NCBI GenBank assembly: GCA_910577935.1
Contig: CAJTOT010000043.1
Span: 4,010 to 27,323 of the forward strand
DNA: 23,314 nucleotides
From: an uncultured Hungatella sp.
GTDB lineage: Bacteria; Bacillota; Clostridia; Lachnospirales; Lachnospiraceae
Reading direction: 5' to 3'
Shown here: piece after piece, positions 1-7,517 of the stretch
Position numbering within the stretch: position 1 is the stretch's first letter
Layout: each line of letters begins with the position of its first letter
Position numbers and translations under genes: made by a program
The notes under the pieces: model-generated
Databases searched by the model: none
Told to the model about the DNA's origin: nothing
The model's input: the letters and a program-made list of their open reading frames with translations, nothing else

Positions 1-5
1 AGGCG

Positions 6-1898
6 ATGTGGGATGGGAAAATCCTGGTTTTGCGGTGTCTGATGGATGAGGGGTTTAAGACAGCCGGGGAGCTGGCCAGGCTGTGGGGAGTCAGTGAGAA
101 GACAGCGAGGGTGCGGTTAAAGGACATGAAACCAGAGATCGAGAGCCGGGGCGGGCGGCTGGTCTCCAAAAAGGGGCAGGGATTTCTGATTCAGACAGAG
201 GACAAGGGACGGTTTGAGAGATGGCTTGAGGAGCTGAAGGCGGGAGAAGGGGGAGGGATTCCGGACACGCCTGCTGACCGGGTTGAGTATCTTCTGGCCA
301 TGCTGTTAAACCGGGAGGATTATATTAAGTTTGACGATATCTGTGAGTTTCTTTATATATCCAGAAGCACCTTGTCCGGAGAGATGAGGCAGGTGGAGGA
401 GAGGCTTGGGAAGTTTCACATTGAGCTGGAGAGAAAGCCGGCTTACGGGGTCCGGATACGGGGGCAGGAGTTTGATATCCGGCGGTGTCTCATGGAGAAC
501 CGGAAGAGGGTGGAGGACCGGTACACCCGGCAGGAGAGGAAGCGCGATATCAAAAACCAGGACATGGCCCGTTTTTTGCTGGAGCGGATGAGGGCGGAGA
601 ACCTCCGCTTTTCGGAGATGTCGTTTGAGAGCATTCTGGAGTATATTCATGTGGCGGCCGGGCGTATGGAGAGAGGCCGGGTGATCCTTGAGATGCCGGA
701 GGTTCCCTGTGACTTGGGACAGGAGGAGCGGCGGCTGGCGGCTGGGATCATGGAAAAGATCCGGAAGGAAAGGGGTGTCCCGGCGGAGGAGGCGGAGATC
801 CGGTTTCTGGGAATCTTTTTGGCGGGAAAGGGGATCCACGGCTCAGGGAAAACTAATTTCGTCATCTCGGAGCGGGTCGACCGCATGGTGATGGACATGC
901 TGGAATCGGTGTATGAGGCTTTTCACATGGAGTTTCGGGATAATCTGAACCTGAGAATGATGCTGAACCAGCACCTGGTATCTCTGGATATCCGCATGAG
1001 ATACGGGATAGAGGCAGACAATCCTCTTTTGACGGGGATTTGGCAGAAGTATCTCCTGGCCTATTCTGTGGCTGTCCAGGGAAGCGGCGCTTTGAAGAAA
1101 TATTACGGCAGAGAGATACCAGAGGAGGAGGTGGGATTTCTCGCCTTTTTGTTCGCCCTGGCTTTAGAGGAGCGGGAGAACCGGATCGAGAAAAAGAATG
1201 TGCTTCTGGTGTGCGCCAGCGGCCGGGCCAGCTCCCAGATGCTTCTCTATCAGCTGAAAAAGGAGTTTGGAGGTTATCTTGACCAGGTGTTTGTGTGCAA
1301 TGTGTATGAGCTGGAGGATTTTGATCTCGCTGGTGTGGATTATATTTTTGCCACGGTTCCCATCTACAGGGATGTGCCGGTTCCGGTTATTGAGATCCAC
1401 GATTTTCTGGAGTACGGGGATCTTCTGGCGGCCAGGAGGACCCTGGAAAACGGGGACCGGCAGTTTCTCCTGGAGTTTTACCGGAGGGAGTTTTTCTTTT
1501 CCCGTGTGAAAGGGGAGACCAGGGAGGAAGTTATTGAAGAGATCTGCCATAAAATCAGGGACTGTTATCCCCTTCCGGAGGGATTTGCCGCCTCTGTTCT
1601 TGAGAGGGAGGAACTGGGGGCCACGGATTACGGCAACCTGGTGGCCATCCCTCACCCGGCCAGGGTTATGGTGGAGCGGAATATTGTGGCCGCGGCGATT
1701 CTTGACAAACCGGTTAAGTGGTTCAGGAACCAGGTTCAGTTGGTGGTTTTAGTGGCTCTTACCAACAGTATGGAGGAGAAGGTACAGAAGTTTTATGAGA
1801 TCACCTCCCGGGTGTTGCTGTCGCCGGAGAAGGTGGGGGAGATCATTGGGAGCAGAAGGTATGAGACTCTTTTGAAGGTGTTTTTTGAAGCGGAGTGA
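6..1898 (+). CDS. BglG/LicR-type PRD transcriptional activator with EIIB- and EIIA-like domains
   Basis: A 630-residue PTS-controlled activator, full length for the LicR/ManR class. Domains in order: winged HTH (about 1-62, ending GGRLVSKKGQGF), a second Mga-type HTH (about 92-160), PRD1 (about 190-290, His215), PRD2 (about 300-395, His323), EIIB-like domain (about 398-465, Cys403 in LLVCASGRASS) and a type-2 EIIA-like domain (about 490-630, His550 in AIPHP). In this class phosphorylation by HPr and the cognate EIIB adjusts DNA binding according to sugar supply. The second conserved histidine of each PRD seems to be missing: FLGIFL and FLAFLF stand where family members usually carry LHF-like motifs. 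The gene lies 138 bp upstream of PTS genes on the same strand, so it very probably activates them. Only 5 bases precede the ATG, so the ribosome site is out of view and the true start could lie upstream. Confidence 0.9.
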   Translation: MWDGKILVLRCLMDEGFKTAGELARLWGVSEKTARVRLKDMKPEIESRGGRLVSKKGQGFLIQTEDKGRFERWLEELKAGEGGGIPDTPADRVEYLLAMLLNREDYIKFDDICEFLYISRSTLSGEMRQVEERLGKFHIELERKPAYGVRIRGQEFDIRRCLMENRKRVEDRYTRQERKRDIKNQDMARFLLERMRAENLRFSEMSFESILEYIHVAAGRMERGRVILEMPEVPCDLGQEERRLAAGIMEKIRKERGVPAEEAEIRFLGIFLAGKGIHGSGKTNFVISERVDRMVMDMLESVYEAFHMEFRDNLNLRMMLNQHLVSLDIRMRYGIEADNPLLTGIWQKYLLAYSVAVQGSGALKKYYGREIPEEEVGFLAFLFALALEERENRIEKKNVLLVCASGRASSQMLLYQLKKEFGGYLDQVFVCNVYELEDFDLAGVDYIFATVPIYRDVPVPVIEIHDFLEYGDLLAARRTLENGDRQFLLEFYRREFFFSRVKGETREEVIEEICHKIRDCYPLPEGFAASVLEREELGATDYGNLVAIPHPARVMVERNIVAAAILDKPVKWFRNQVQLVVLVALTNSMEEKVQKFYEITSRVLLSPEKVGEIIGSRRYETLLKVFFEAE

Positions 1899-1985
1899 CA
1901 GGCTGCCTTATGGTTTATGGGGGTGGAACGGAATTTTACCGGAAGCGAGGCGGTAATAACCTCAATGGAGGTGTCCCCGGGATTT

Positions 1986-1994
1986 TGATAGAAT
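1986..1994 (+). promoter_or_regulatory. Possible extended -10 promoter of the PTS operon
   Basis: TGATAGAAT, an extended -10 element, lies 43 bases upstream of the IIA start. No good -35 is present, which fits an activator-dependent promoter. Just upstream are two short inverted repeats, TTACCG...CGGTAA (around 1935-1955) and ACCTC-AATG-GAGGT (around 1959-1972), which may be activator sites or RNA hairpins. Neither has a T-tract. This is an inference from spacing only. Confidence 0.3.
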
Positions 1995-2036
1995 ACAAGC
2001 TGTGATGAGCGGAAGTCAGAAAGTGAGGTGGAAGGC

Positions 2037-2354
2037 ATGAGCGAGGAGGAGAGGAGGATTCTCCAGCTGGTGATCCAGGGAGGCGACGCCAGGTGCGCAG
2101 CCATGGAGGCTATTGAGGCGGCAAGGGAAGGGAAATTTGCCAGGGCGGAGGCTCTCTTAGAGCAGAGCGGCCAGGCCCTGGCTCTGGCCCACAGCGCGCA
2201 GACCGACATGCTCCAGGAGGAACTGGGCAGGGAGCAGGGAAACGTCACTCTACTCATGGTTCACGCCCAGGACCATCTTATGAGCGCCATCACGGTCCGG
2301 GACCTGGCCAGGGAGATTGTGGAATTGTACAGAAGGGAGGAGAGGACGAGATGA
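2037..2354 (+). CDS. PTS lactose/cellobiose-family EIIA component
   Basis: A 105-residue cytoplasmic phosphocarrier that passes phosphate from HPr to the partner EIIB. It is all-helical by composition. It carries the family signature VHAQDHLM, in which His76 is the expected phosphorylated residue and Gln78/Asp79 match the metal-site residues of the trimeric EIIA-Lac fold. The length is normal for the LacF/ChbA family. A GTG nine bases upstream could also start this frame, but the GAGG at 2027-2030 suits the ATG better. The stop overlaps the EIIB start in ATGA, so the two are translationally coupled. Sequence alone cannot separate lactose, cellobiose, chitobiose or other beta-diglycoside specificity. 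Confidence 0.92.
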   Translation: MSEEERRILQLVIQGGDARCAAMEAIEAAREGKFARAEALLEQSGQALALAHSAQTDMLQEELGREQGNVTLLMVHAQDHLMSAITVRDLAREIVELYRREERTR

Positions 2355-2680
2355 AGATCAGGCTGTTTTGTGTGGCGGGTATGTCCACCAGTCTTCTGGT
2401 AAACCGCATGAGAGAGGCAGCGGCAAGGCGGGGAGAGGACGTGGATATCAGAGCCTACGCGGAGTCCGATATGGAGAAGTGTCTTGACGGCGTCGATGTG
2501 GCCCTTCTGGGGCCCCAGTCCCGGCTGGCCCTGAAAAAGGCCCGGACCCTGTGTGAACCCAGGCGGATTCCAGTGGCAGTGATCCCTGTGGCTGTCTACA
2601 GTGAGATGGACGGGGAGAAGGCCCTGGATTTTGCCAGAGAATCGCGAGCTAACATACGAGGAGGGAAAAAAAATGAATGA
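2351..2680 (+). CDS. PTS lactose/cellobiose-family EIIB component
   Basis: A 109-residue cytoplasmic EIIB of the ChbB/CelA type. It opens with MKIRLFCVAGMSTSLLVNRM, where Cys7 at the end of strand 1 is the phosphorylated cysteine and GMSTS forms the phosphate loop. VALLGPQ later in the chain matches the family's second conserved strand-turn. It takes phosphate from EIIA and gives it to the sugar bound in EIIC. It overlaps EIIA by 4 bases and EIIC by 8 bases, so the three subunits are made as a coupled set. Length is normal and no key residue is lost. Confidence 0.93.
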   Translation: MKIRLFCVAGMSTSLLVNRMREAAARRGEDVDIRAYAESDMEKCLDGVDVALLGPQSRLALKKARTLCEPRRIPVAVIPVAVYSEMDGEKALDFARESRANIRGGKKNE

Positions 2681-3977
2681 GTTTATGAACAAGCTGGAGG
2701 CGGCGTTGGACAAATACATGACGCCTGTGGCGGAAGTGCTCAACAACAATATCGTCATTTCTGGAATCAAAGACGGTATGATGTCAACGCTTCCGGCTAC
2801 CATGATTGCCTCAGTGGCGCTGATCTTAAGCAGCTTTCCGTATCTGGATCAGTTTTGTCCGCCGCTGTCCGCGGCTTTCCGGACATTTTTCGGCCCCATC
2901 AACGCGGCTACCCTGGGGCTCATCGCTCTGTATGCCCTTTTGGGTACTGCCTACTATTACAGTGAGGGCAGAAAGGTGGACAAGTTTTACGGGATCACTA
3001 CGGCGGTGATCTGCTTCCTTCTGGTGACGCCCTTTGAGAAGGCCACAGAGGTGGCTGTAGGTGAGGAGAAGATCGCCACAGTGGTCTCAGGGGTCATCGA
3101 CACTGGTGTTCTGGGGGCGGGAGGTATCTTCCCGGCGCTGATCGTGGCGATTTTGTCCATCTCCGTGTTTGCCTGGCTGGAGCATAAGAACCTGACCATC
3201 AAACTGCCGGATACGGTACCGCCCAATGTGATGAAGCCTTTTTTGGCAATGATCCCCATGGGTGCCACGGTGCTTCTGTTTATGGCTATCCGGCTTTTGT
3301 TCCAGCTGACGCCTTACGGAACCCTGTCCGAGTGTATCAGCGCCCTGATCACCAGGCCGTTTTTGAACCTGTCCAACAATATCTGGGTGTTTATGTTCCT
3401 TATGTTTATCGCCCAGGTTCTGTGGTTTTTCGGACTTCACGGAACCAACCTGATCCTGACTCCCATCTGGCAGCCGGCGGCATTGGTGGCCATGGCCATG
3501 AATCTGGAGGCCTACAACTCTGGCGCGGCGCTGCCCTTCCTTATGACCGCCGCTTTCCGCGTGTACACCAACCACTGTAAGCTGTCGGAGATTGTGGCCC
3601 TGTGTGTTCTGGGCAAATCCCAGCGGGCCAAGGCCATGAAGAAGACCATCCTGGTTCCGGCTATTTTCAATATCCACGAGCCCTTTGTCTTTGGTCTTCC
3701 GGCGGTTATGAACCCTACGATTTTTATTCCGTGGATTTTGAGTGAGCCTCTTCAGGCAGGTCTGGCCTACTTTTTGATGAAGCTTACAGGGGCTATCCCC
3801 ATCTATGATGTGCCCTGGACCACGCCGCCTTTCTTAAAGCAGCTGATCGCCACCAACTTTAATCCCTGGGCCGTGGTGATTACCTTTGCTACCTTTGCCT
3901 TTGGATTCCTTCTGTGGATGCCCTTTATCAAGATGCTGGACAACCAGTTCCTTAAGGAAGAGGCGGAGCAGAAGTAA
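2673..3977 (+). CDS. PTS lactose/cellobiose-family EIIC permease
   Basis: A 434-residue membrane permease of the CelB/ChbC type with about ten hydrophobic segments. It moves the sugar inward while EIIB phosphorylates it. Family landmarks are visible: FFGLHGTN with His256, and the substrate loop NIHEPFVFGLP with Glu336, which correspond to the His and Glu that contact the sugar hydroxyl to be phosphorylated in ChbC. The residue before that Glu is His335, where the family usually has Asn (NINEP), so the sugar pocket may be altered. The ATG at 2673 was chosen because AGGAGGG sits just upstream and it overlaps the EIIB stop by 8 bases. A hairpin and then a beta-glucuronidase gene follow, suggesting that the imported sugar is a glucuronide-containing glycoside. 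Confidence 0.92.
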   Translation: MNEFMNKLEAALDKYMTPVAEVLNNNIVISGIKDGMMSTLPATMIASVALILSSFPYLDQFCPPLSAAFRTFFGPINAATLGLIALYALLGTAYYYSEGRKVDKFYGITTAVICFLLVTPFEKATEVAVGEEKIATVVSGVIDTGVLGAGGIFPALIVAILSISVFAWLEHKNLTIKLPDTVPPNVMKPFLAMIPMGATVLLFMAIRLLFQLTPYGTLSECISALITRPFLNLSNNIWVFMFLMFIAQVLWFFGLHGTNLILTPIWQPAALVAMAMNLEAYNSGAALPFLMTAAFRVYTNHCKLSEIVALCVLGKSQRAKAMKKTILVPAIFNIHEPFVFGLPAVMNPTIFIPWILSEPLQAGLAYFLMKLTGAIPIYDVPWTTPPFLKQLIATNFNPWAVVITFATFAFGFLLWMPFIKMLDNQFLKEEAEQK

Positions 3978-3998
3978 GCGGCAGGGATGGAAAAATTT

Positions 3999-4047
3999 CA
4001 GGGTGCCGCGTACAGGAGCTCACAGCCTGGCGGCGCCCTGTTTGGTT
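3999..4047 (+). terminator. Stem-loop after the PTS genes, possible partial terminator
   Basis: CAGGGTGCCGC (3999-4009) pairs with GCGGCGCCCTG (4030-4040), an 11-bp stem with one G-U pair and a further CAGG/CCTG inner pairing. The tail TTTGGTT is poor in T, so it may only partly stop transcription or stabilise the PTS mRNA 3' end. This would set the PTS to glucuronidase ratio if both share one transcript. Confidence 0.5.
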
Positions 4048-4061
4048 AGAAGGCGGGGATC

Positions 4062-4118
4062 ATGAGGGTAACAAAGGAGCAGAAGGCCTGGGTGGATAAA
4101 GAGCTGTTTATGTGGTAA
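4062..4118 (+). CDS. Very short ORF upstream of the beta-glucuronidase gene, possible relic
   Basis: An 18-codon frame (MRVTKEQKAWVDKELFMW, then TAA) preceded by a GGCGGGG ribosome-like site. The peptide is rich in charged and aromatic residues and reads like the first turn of a larger enzyme rather than random sequence, but the frame stops and I do not recognise the family. It could be a deletion relic of a gene that once stood between the permease and the glucuronidase, or chance. Confidence 0.2.
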   Translation: MRVTKEQKAWVDKELFMW

Positions 4119-4159
4119 TTTCATGAAAGAAATCATAATGAAGAAGGAGAAGACAGGAG

Positions 4160-6004
4160 ATGTTGGAGTATTCGGTATTATATCCGGTCAATACGGTGAG
4201 CCGTCAGGTTCTCAGCCTGGATGGCATGTGGAGATTTAAGATTGACTGGGACAGCGCTGGCAGAGAGGAAAAATGGCAGGAGGGACTTTCAGGATTTGAC
4301 ATGATCCCGGTTCCCGCCAGCTTTCAGGATTTTTATACTGACAAGGAGATCCGGGAGTTTGTGGGGGATGTGTGGTATGAGACCGATGTGATGGTTTCGT
4401 CGGTTTATAAGGAAAAAGGGATTTTTCTCCGGTTTGGCTGCGCCACTCATTTTGCCCAGGTGTATGTAAACGGACAGCTGGCCGGGGCCCACGAGGGGGG
4501 ATTTTTGCCGTTTTCCATGGATATCTCCGGGCTGGTGGAATTTGATAAGAAAAACCGGATATCTGTGGTGGTGAACAATGAGCTGTCCACGGCCAACCTT
4601 CCCTGCGGGGCCACAATTACCTTGAAAAACGGGAGAAAGAAGGCTGCCCCCTATTTTGATTTTTACAATTATTCCGGGCTTCACCGCTCCGTGAACCTGG
4701 TGATCTGCCCGAAGGAGTACATTTTCGATTACAGCACATCTTATGAACTGGAGGGAGCTGACGGGAAGGTTCACTACCAGGTGGAGACTGTGGGAGAGGG
4801 CCAGGTGGAAGTGGAGCTTCTGGATGAAGAGGGCGCGTCCGTGGCCAGGGGACAGGGAAGGAAGGGCACCCTGGTGGTGAGCAATGCCCGGCTCTGGCAG
4901 GTGCGGAACCCGTATCTGTATACTATGCGGATTCGTCTGTGCCGGGATGGGGCGCTGATAGATGAATATGAGGACCAGATCGGCATCCGCACTGTGGAGA
5001 TCAAAGGGACAAAGTTCCTGATCAACAAAAGCCCCGTGTATCTGAAAGGCTTTGGAAAACATGAGGACAGCGATGTGGCGGGGCGGGGCTTTAATATCTG
5101 CGTGATGAAGAGGGACTTTGAGCTGATGAAATGGATTGGGGCCAATTCCTTCCGCACATCCCATTATCCCTATGATGAGGAAATCTACCGCATGGCGGAC
5201 AGGGAGGGATTTCTCATCATCGACGAAGTGGCGGCTGTGGGGCTGTTTAAGAGCACCAGGAATTTCGTGGACGTCACAAGCGGCAAGGTCACATGCTTTT
5301 TCTCCCTGGATACCATTCCCCAGCTCCTTCGCCGCCACTTGAGGGACATTGAGGAGCTGATCGCCAGGGACAAGAATCACCCCAGCGTGGTGGCCTGGAG
5401 CCTTCTCAATGAGCCGGAGACCACCACTGATGAGAGTGTGCCCTATTTTGAGAAGGTGTTTGCCCACGCGCTGGCTCTGGATCCCCAGAAGCGGCCAAGA
5501 ACCTTTGCTGAGATCAAAAACTCAGGGCCTTATATCTGCAAATGCCACCGGTTCAGTGACTTTATCTGCCTAAACCGTTATTACGGGTGGTACATCAAAG
5601 GCGGATATGAGATATCCGACGCTTTCGAGGATTTTCGGGAGGAGATGAGGCAGTGGAAGGAAGTGGAGCCTGACAAGCCGTTTATGTTTACCGAGTACGG
5701 CGCCGACACCTCGGCCATGGAACACAAGCTCCCGTCGGTGATGTGGAGCCAGGAGTATCAGGAGGAGGTGCTGGAGCTGATTCATCAGGTCTTTGATTCC
5801 CTGGATTTTGTGGTGGGGGAACAGGTGTGGAACTTCGCGGATTTCCAGACCACAGAGGGGATCATGAGGGTCAACGGCAACAAGAAGGGAATCTTTACCA
5901 GGCAGAGACAGCCTAAGGCAGCGGCCTTTTTGCTGAAAAAGAGGTGGGAGAGCCTGCCGGTGGATTATAAGGGGGAAGGATTCCCCCGTACCTGCATAGG
6001 ATGA
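4160..6004 (+). CDS. uidA: Beta-glucuronidase (glycoside hydrolase family 2)
   Basis: A 614-residue cytoplasmic GH2 enzyme that aligns by eye with E. coli UidA along its whole length. It releases glucuronate from beta-glucuronides. The sugar-binding domain (about 15-180, GDVWYETDV, NYSGLHRSV) is followed by an Ig-like domain (about 180-280) and a TIM barrel (about 281-600, GANSFRTSHYPY). Predicted acid/base is Glu418 (LLNEPE) and the nucleophile is Glu512 (FTEYGADT). Asn574 and Lys576 in GNKKG form the N-x-K pair that reads the glucuronate carboxylate, separating this enzyme from galactosidases. The loop at about 361-391 is as long as loop 1 of E. coli UidA, placing it in the Loop-1 class of gut glucuronidases. 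No signal peptide is seen. AAGGAG lies about 10 bases before the ATG. It follows the PTS genes on the same strand. Confidence 0.95.
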   Translation: MLEYSVLYPVNTVSRQVLSLDGMWRFKIDWDSAGREEKWQEGLSGFDMIPVPASFQDFYTDKEIREFVGDVWYETDVMVSSVYKEKGIFLRFGCATHFAQVYVNGQLAGAHEGGFLPFSMDISGLVEFDKKNRISVVVNNELSTANLPCGATITLKNGRKKAAPYFDFYNYSGLHRSVNLVICPKEYIFDYSTSYELEGADGKVHYQVETVGEGQVEVELLDEEGASVARGQGRKGTLVVSNARLWQVRNPYLYTMRIRLCRDGALIDEYEDQIGIRTVEIKGTKFLINKSPVYLKGFGKHEDSDVAGRGFNICVMKRDFELMKWIGANSFRTSHYPYDEEIYRMADREGFLIIDEVAAVGLFKSTRNFVDVTSGKVTCFFSLDTIPQLLRRHLRDIEELIARDKNHPSVVAWSLLNEPETTTDESVPYFEKVFAHALALDPQKRPRTFAEIKNSGPYICKCHRFSDFICLNRYYGWYIKGGYEISDAFEDFREEMRQWKEVEPDKPFMFTEYGADTSAMEHKLPSVMWSQEYQEEVLELIHQVFDSLDFVVGEQVWNFADFQTTEGIMRVNGNKKGIFTRQRQPKAAAFLLKKRWESLPVDYKGEGFPRTCIG

Positions 6005-6075
6005 TTTACAGCGGAATATTCTGTCAGATTGATAGCTTGAGAACCGGATCTGAGACAGAGAATAAGATATGGAAT

Positions 6076-6120
6076 GAGCTCTCTGGCGGCGTGATGCTGT
6101 CAGAGAGTTCTTCATTTTTT
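6076..6120 (+). terminator. Rho-independent terminator after the beta-glucuronidase gene
   Basis: GAGCTCTCTGGCGGC (6076-6090) pairs with GCTGTCAGAGAGTTC (6096-6110) over 15 bp, allowing G-U pairs, around the loop GTGAT. TTCATTTTTT follows. It closes the PTS-glucuronidase locus. Confidence 0.88.
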
Positions 6121-6248
6121 GAGGTGTAAAAGGATTTAGAAAATAATCCATGTCCAGAAGGTCCTCCTCTCTCATGCAGCGGATGTCCTTGGACGGGTCA
6201 TGCCTTTAAAGCATGAATTGAGATGCAAAATGAGTATGAGTGTTCATA
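6121..6248 (-). pseudogene. Short minus-strand coding relic, not recognised
   Basis: Read on the minus strand, 6122-6190 encodes DPSKDIRCMREEDLLDMDYF followed by a short tail, flanked by stops. The composition resembles the C-terminus of a real protein, but only about 30 residues remain and no family can be named. No other gene is seen between the terminator at 6120 and the promoter at 6249. Confidence 0.2.
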
Positions 6249-6299
6249 TTGACATAATGTCAGAGTAAATGTAAAATTACGGGAATGACACAGTGTCAG
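6249..6299 (+). promoter_or_regulatory. Sigma-A promoter with two TGACA-N3-TGTCA palindromes
   Basis: TTGACA (6249-6254), a 17-base spacer and TAAAAT (6272-6277) form a near-consensus promoter. Two perfect palindromes bracket it: TGACATAATGTCA (6250-6262), overlapping the -35, and TGACACAGTGTCA (6287-6299), just after the -10. Their centres are 37 bp apart. The matching half-sites and positions are typical of a repressor that binds both sites as dimers. The regulator is not identified, and the gene downstream is broken. Confidence 0.78.
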
Positions 6300-6359
6300 A
6301 ATGATAGGCAAAGATAGTGCCTGAAGTGAACGGGACAGGCGGACAAGGAGGTAATGAGA

Positions 6360-6853
6360 ATGCAGGCAAAAGCACCAGAAACAAAGCCTTTTGGAGAAGA
6401 GGCCTTCGCCCCATCAAACTTGATCCGGTACTTAGCGGCTTTAATATGCCGCTGCTGATCAAGGTTCCCATTACGGAGGAGGTGCCCCATGTGGATGCAG
6501 TTCAGGTGGGAAATGTAACCGTAACTCTGACCCCGGCGGATCATGCATGGAAGAATGAATCCCCGAAGCACCATACAAGAGATAAAATGGAAGATTACTG
6601 CGGATTCTGGCTGGATACGCCGGATGGCAGTATCTGGGCCGTGGGAGACAGCAGACTGATGGAGGAGCAGCTCCATATGCCCTGTCCAGATGCCATGCTC
6701 TTTGATATCTCGGACAGCAGATGGCATATCGGGTTGGACGGGGTGAAAAAAATAGGGACTTTAGGAATCTCTTTCGTACCTGTCTTAGAGGGTGAGCCGC
6801 CGTCATGCGGCCATCTGACGAAAGGGCATCTTGCGAGATCAGGCGCGGAGTGA
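6360..6853 (+). pseudogene. MBL-fold metallo-hydrolase relic with internal deletions
   Basis: A strong GGAGG precedes the ATG at 6360, but the first frame reads only 32 codons (MQAKAPETKPFGEEAF... ending ALICRC) before TGA at 6456. The rest continues in another frame from about 6417: DPVLSGFNMPLLIKVPITEE, then HVDAVQVGNVTVTLTPADHAW, CGFWLDTPDGSIWAVGDSRL and FDISDSRWHIGLDG. These blocks match segments of UlaG/MBL-fold hydrolases in the right order. The metal-binding HxHxDH block that should follow HVDAV is gone, as is the region joining NLIRYL to DPVLSG, and the C-terminus after about 6745 no longer matches. The bases around 6418-6440 encode both NLIRYL and DPVLSG in two frames, as expected if a deletion fused two similar short sequences. 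A functional metallo-enzyme is very unlikely. Confidence 0.75.
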
Positions 6854-6887
6854 TTCTGAAAGAGTCTGTTTGACAAAAGGAGGCCAT

Positions 6888-7466
6888 ATGAAAAAGGTAT
6901 TATATCTTGTACGGCATGGCCAGACCATGTTTAACCGTCAGAAGCGGATACAGGGCTGGTGCGATTCTCCTTTGACGGATACAGGAAAACGTCAGGCGGA
7001 TGCGGTAAAAGATTATTTTGAGAAGAAAGAGATACGATTTGATCATGCATACTGTTCCACAAGCGAGCGGTGCAGCGACACCCTGGAACGGATCACGGGT
7101 ATGCCTTATACCCGGATTAAGGGATTAAAAGAAATGTTCTATGGAGAGCTTGAGGCTGAGAGTGAGCGCCTGGCCAGCCGTGACCCGGTGGAATGCGAGA
7201 CTTATTATCTGCGTTTTGGAGGCGAATCTTCCAATACGGTGAAGGACCGCATGATTACAACCTTAACCCGGATTATGGAGAAAGCAGATCACAGCTGTGT
7301 TTTGGCTGTCAGCCATGGAGGGGCCAGCTATAATTTTCTCCGGGGGATCGGGACAGATATGAATCGGTTTGCCAAAGGGGTGACCAACTGCTGCGTATTT
7401 GTACTGGAATATGAGGAGGGCAGATTTACCTTGCTGGATTACGTGCCTAATCCAATAGTCAATTAA
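6888..7466 (+). CDS. Histidine phosphatase family protein (phosphoglycerate-mutase-like)
   Basis: A 192-residue cytoplasmic phosphatase of the branch-1 histidine phosphatase superfamily. The signature LVRHGQT gives His10 as the phospho-accepting residue with Arg9. The second catalytic histidine is His143 in AVSHGG. Other conserved blocks are SPLTDTGKRQA and the STSERCSDT segment. Members remove phosphate from sugar phosphates, phosphoglycerate or cofactors such as alpha-ribazole phosphate, and the substrate cannot be read from sequence. AAAAGGAGG sits 8 bases upstream of the ATG. It lies behind the broken hydrolase gene and may be transcribed from the palindrome-flanked promoter at 6249. Length is normal. 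Confidence 0.9.
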   Translation: MKKVLYLVRHGQTMFNRQKRIQGWCDSPLTDTGKRQADAVKDYFEKKEIRFDHAYCSTSERCSDTLERITGMPYTRIKGLKEMFYGELEAESERLASRDPVECETYYLRFGGESSNTVKDRMITTLTRIMEKADHSCVLAVSHGGASYNFLRGIGTDMNRFAKGVTNCCVFVLEYEEGRFTLLDYVPNPIVN

Positions 7467-7517
7467 AGGGGCCGGATATTTATTTTTTTGCAAATATACT
7501 GAAAACCGGTGATGTGA

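Noticed and set aside
4289..5467. 392-codon minus-strand open frame inside the beta-glucuronidase gene
   Set aside because: The plus strand encodes a complete, motif-rich GH2 enzyme across the same bases; the antisense translation has no family features.
6745..6887. Possible riboswitch before the histidine phosphatase gene (CTTTCGT...ACGAAAG and GCCGC...GCGGC pairings)
   Set aside because: The pairings are real but match no riboswitch consensus I know, and the region is the decayed tail of the MBL relic.
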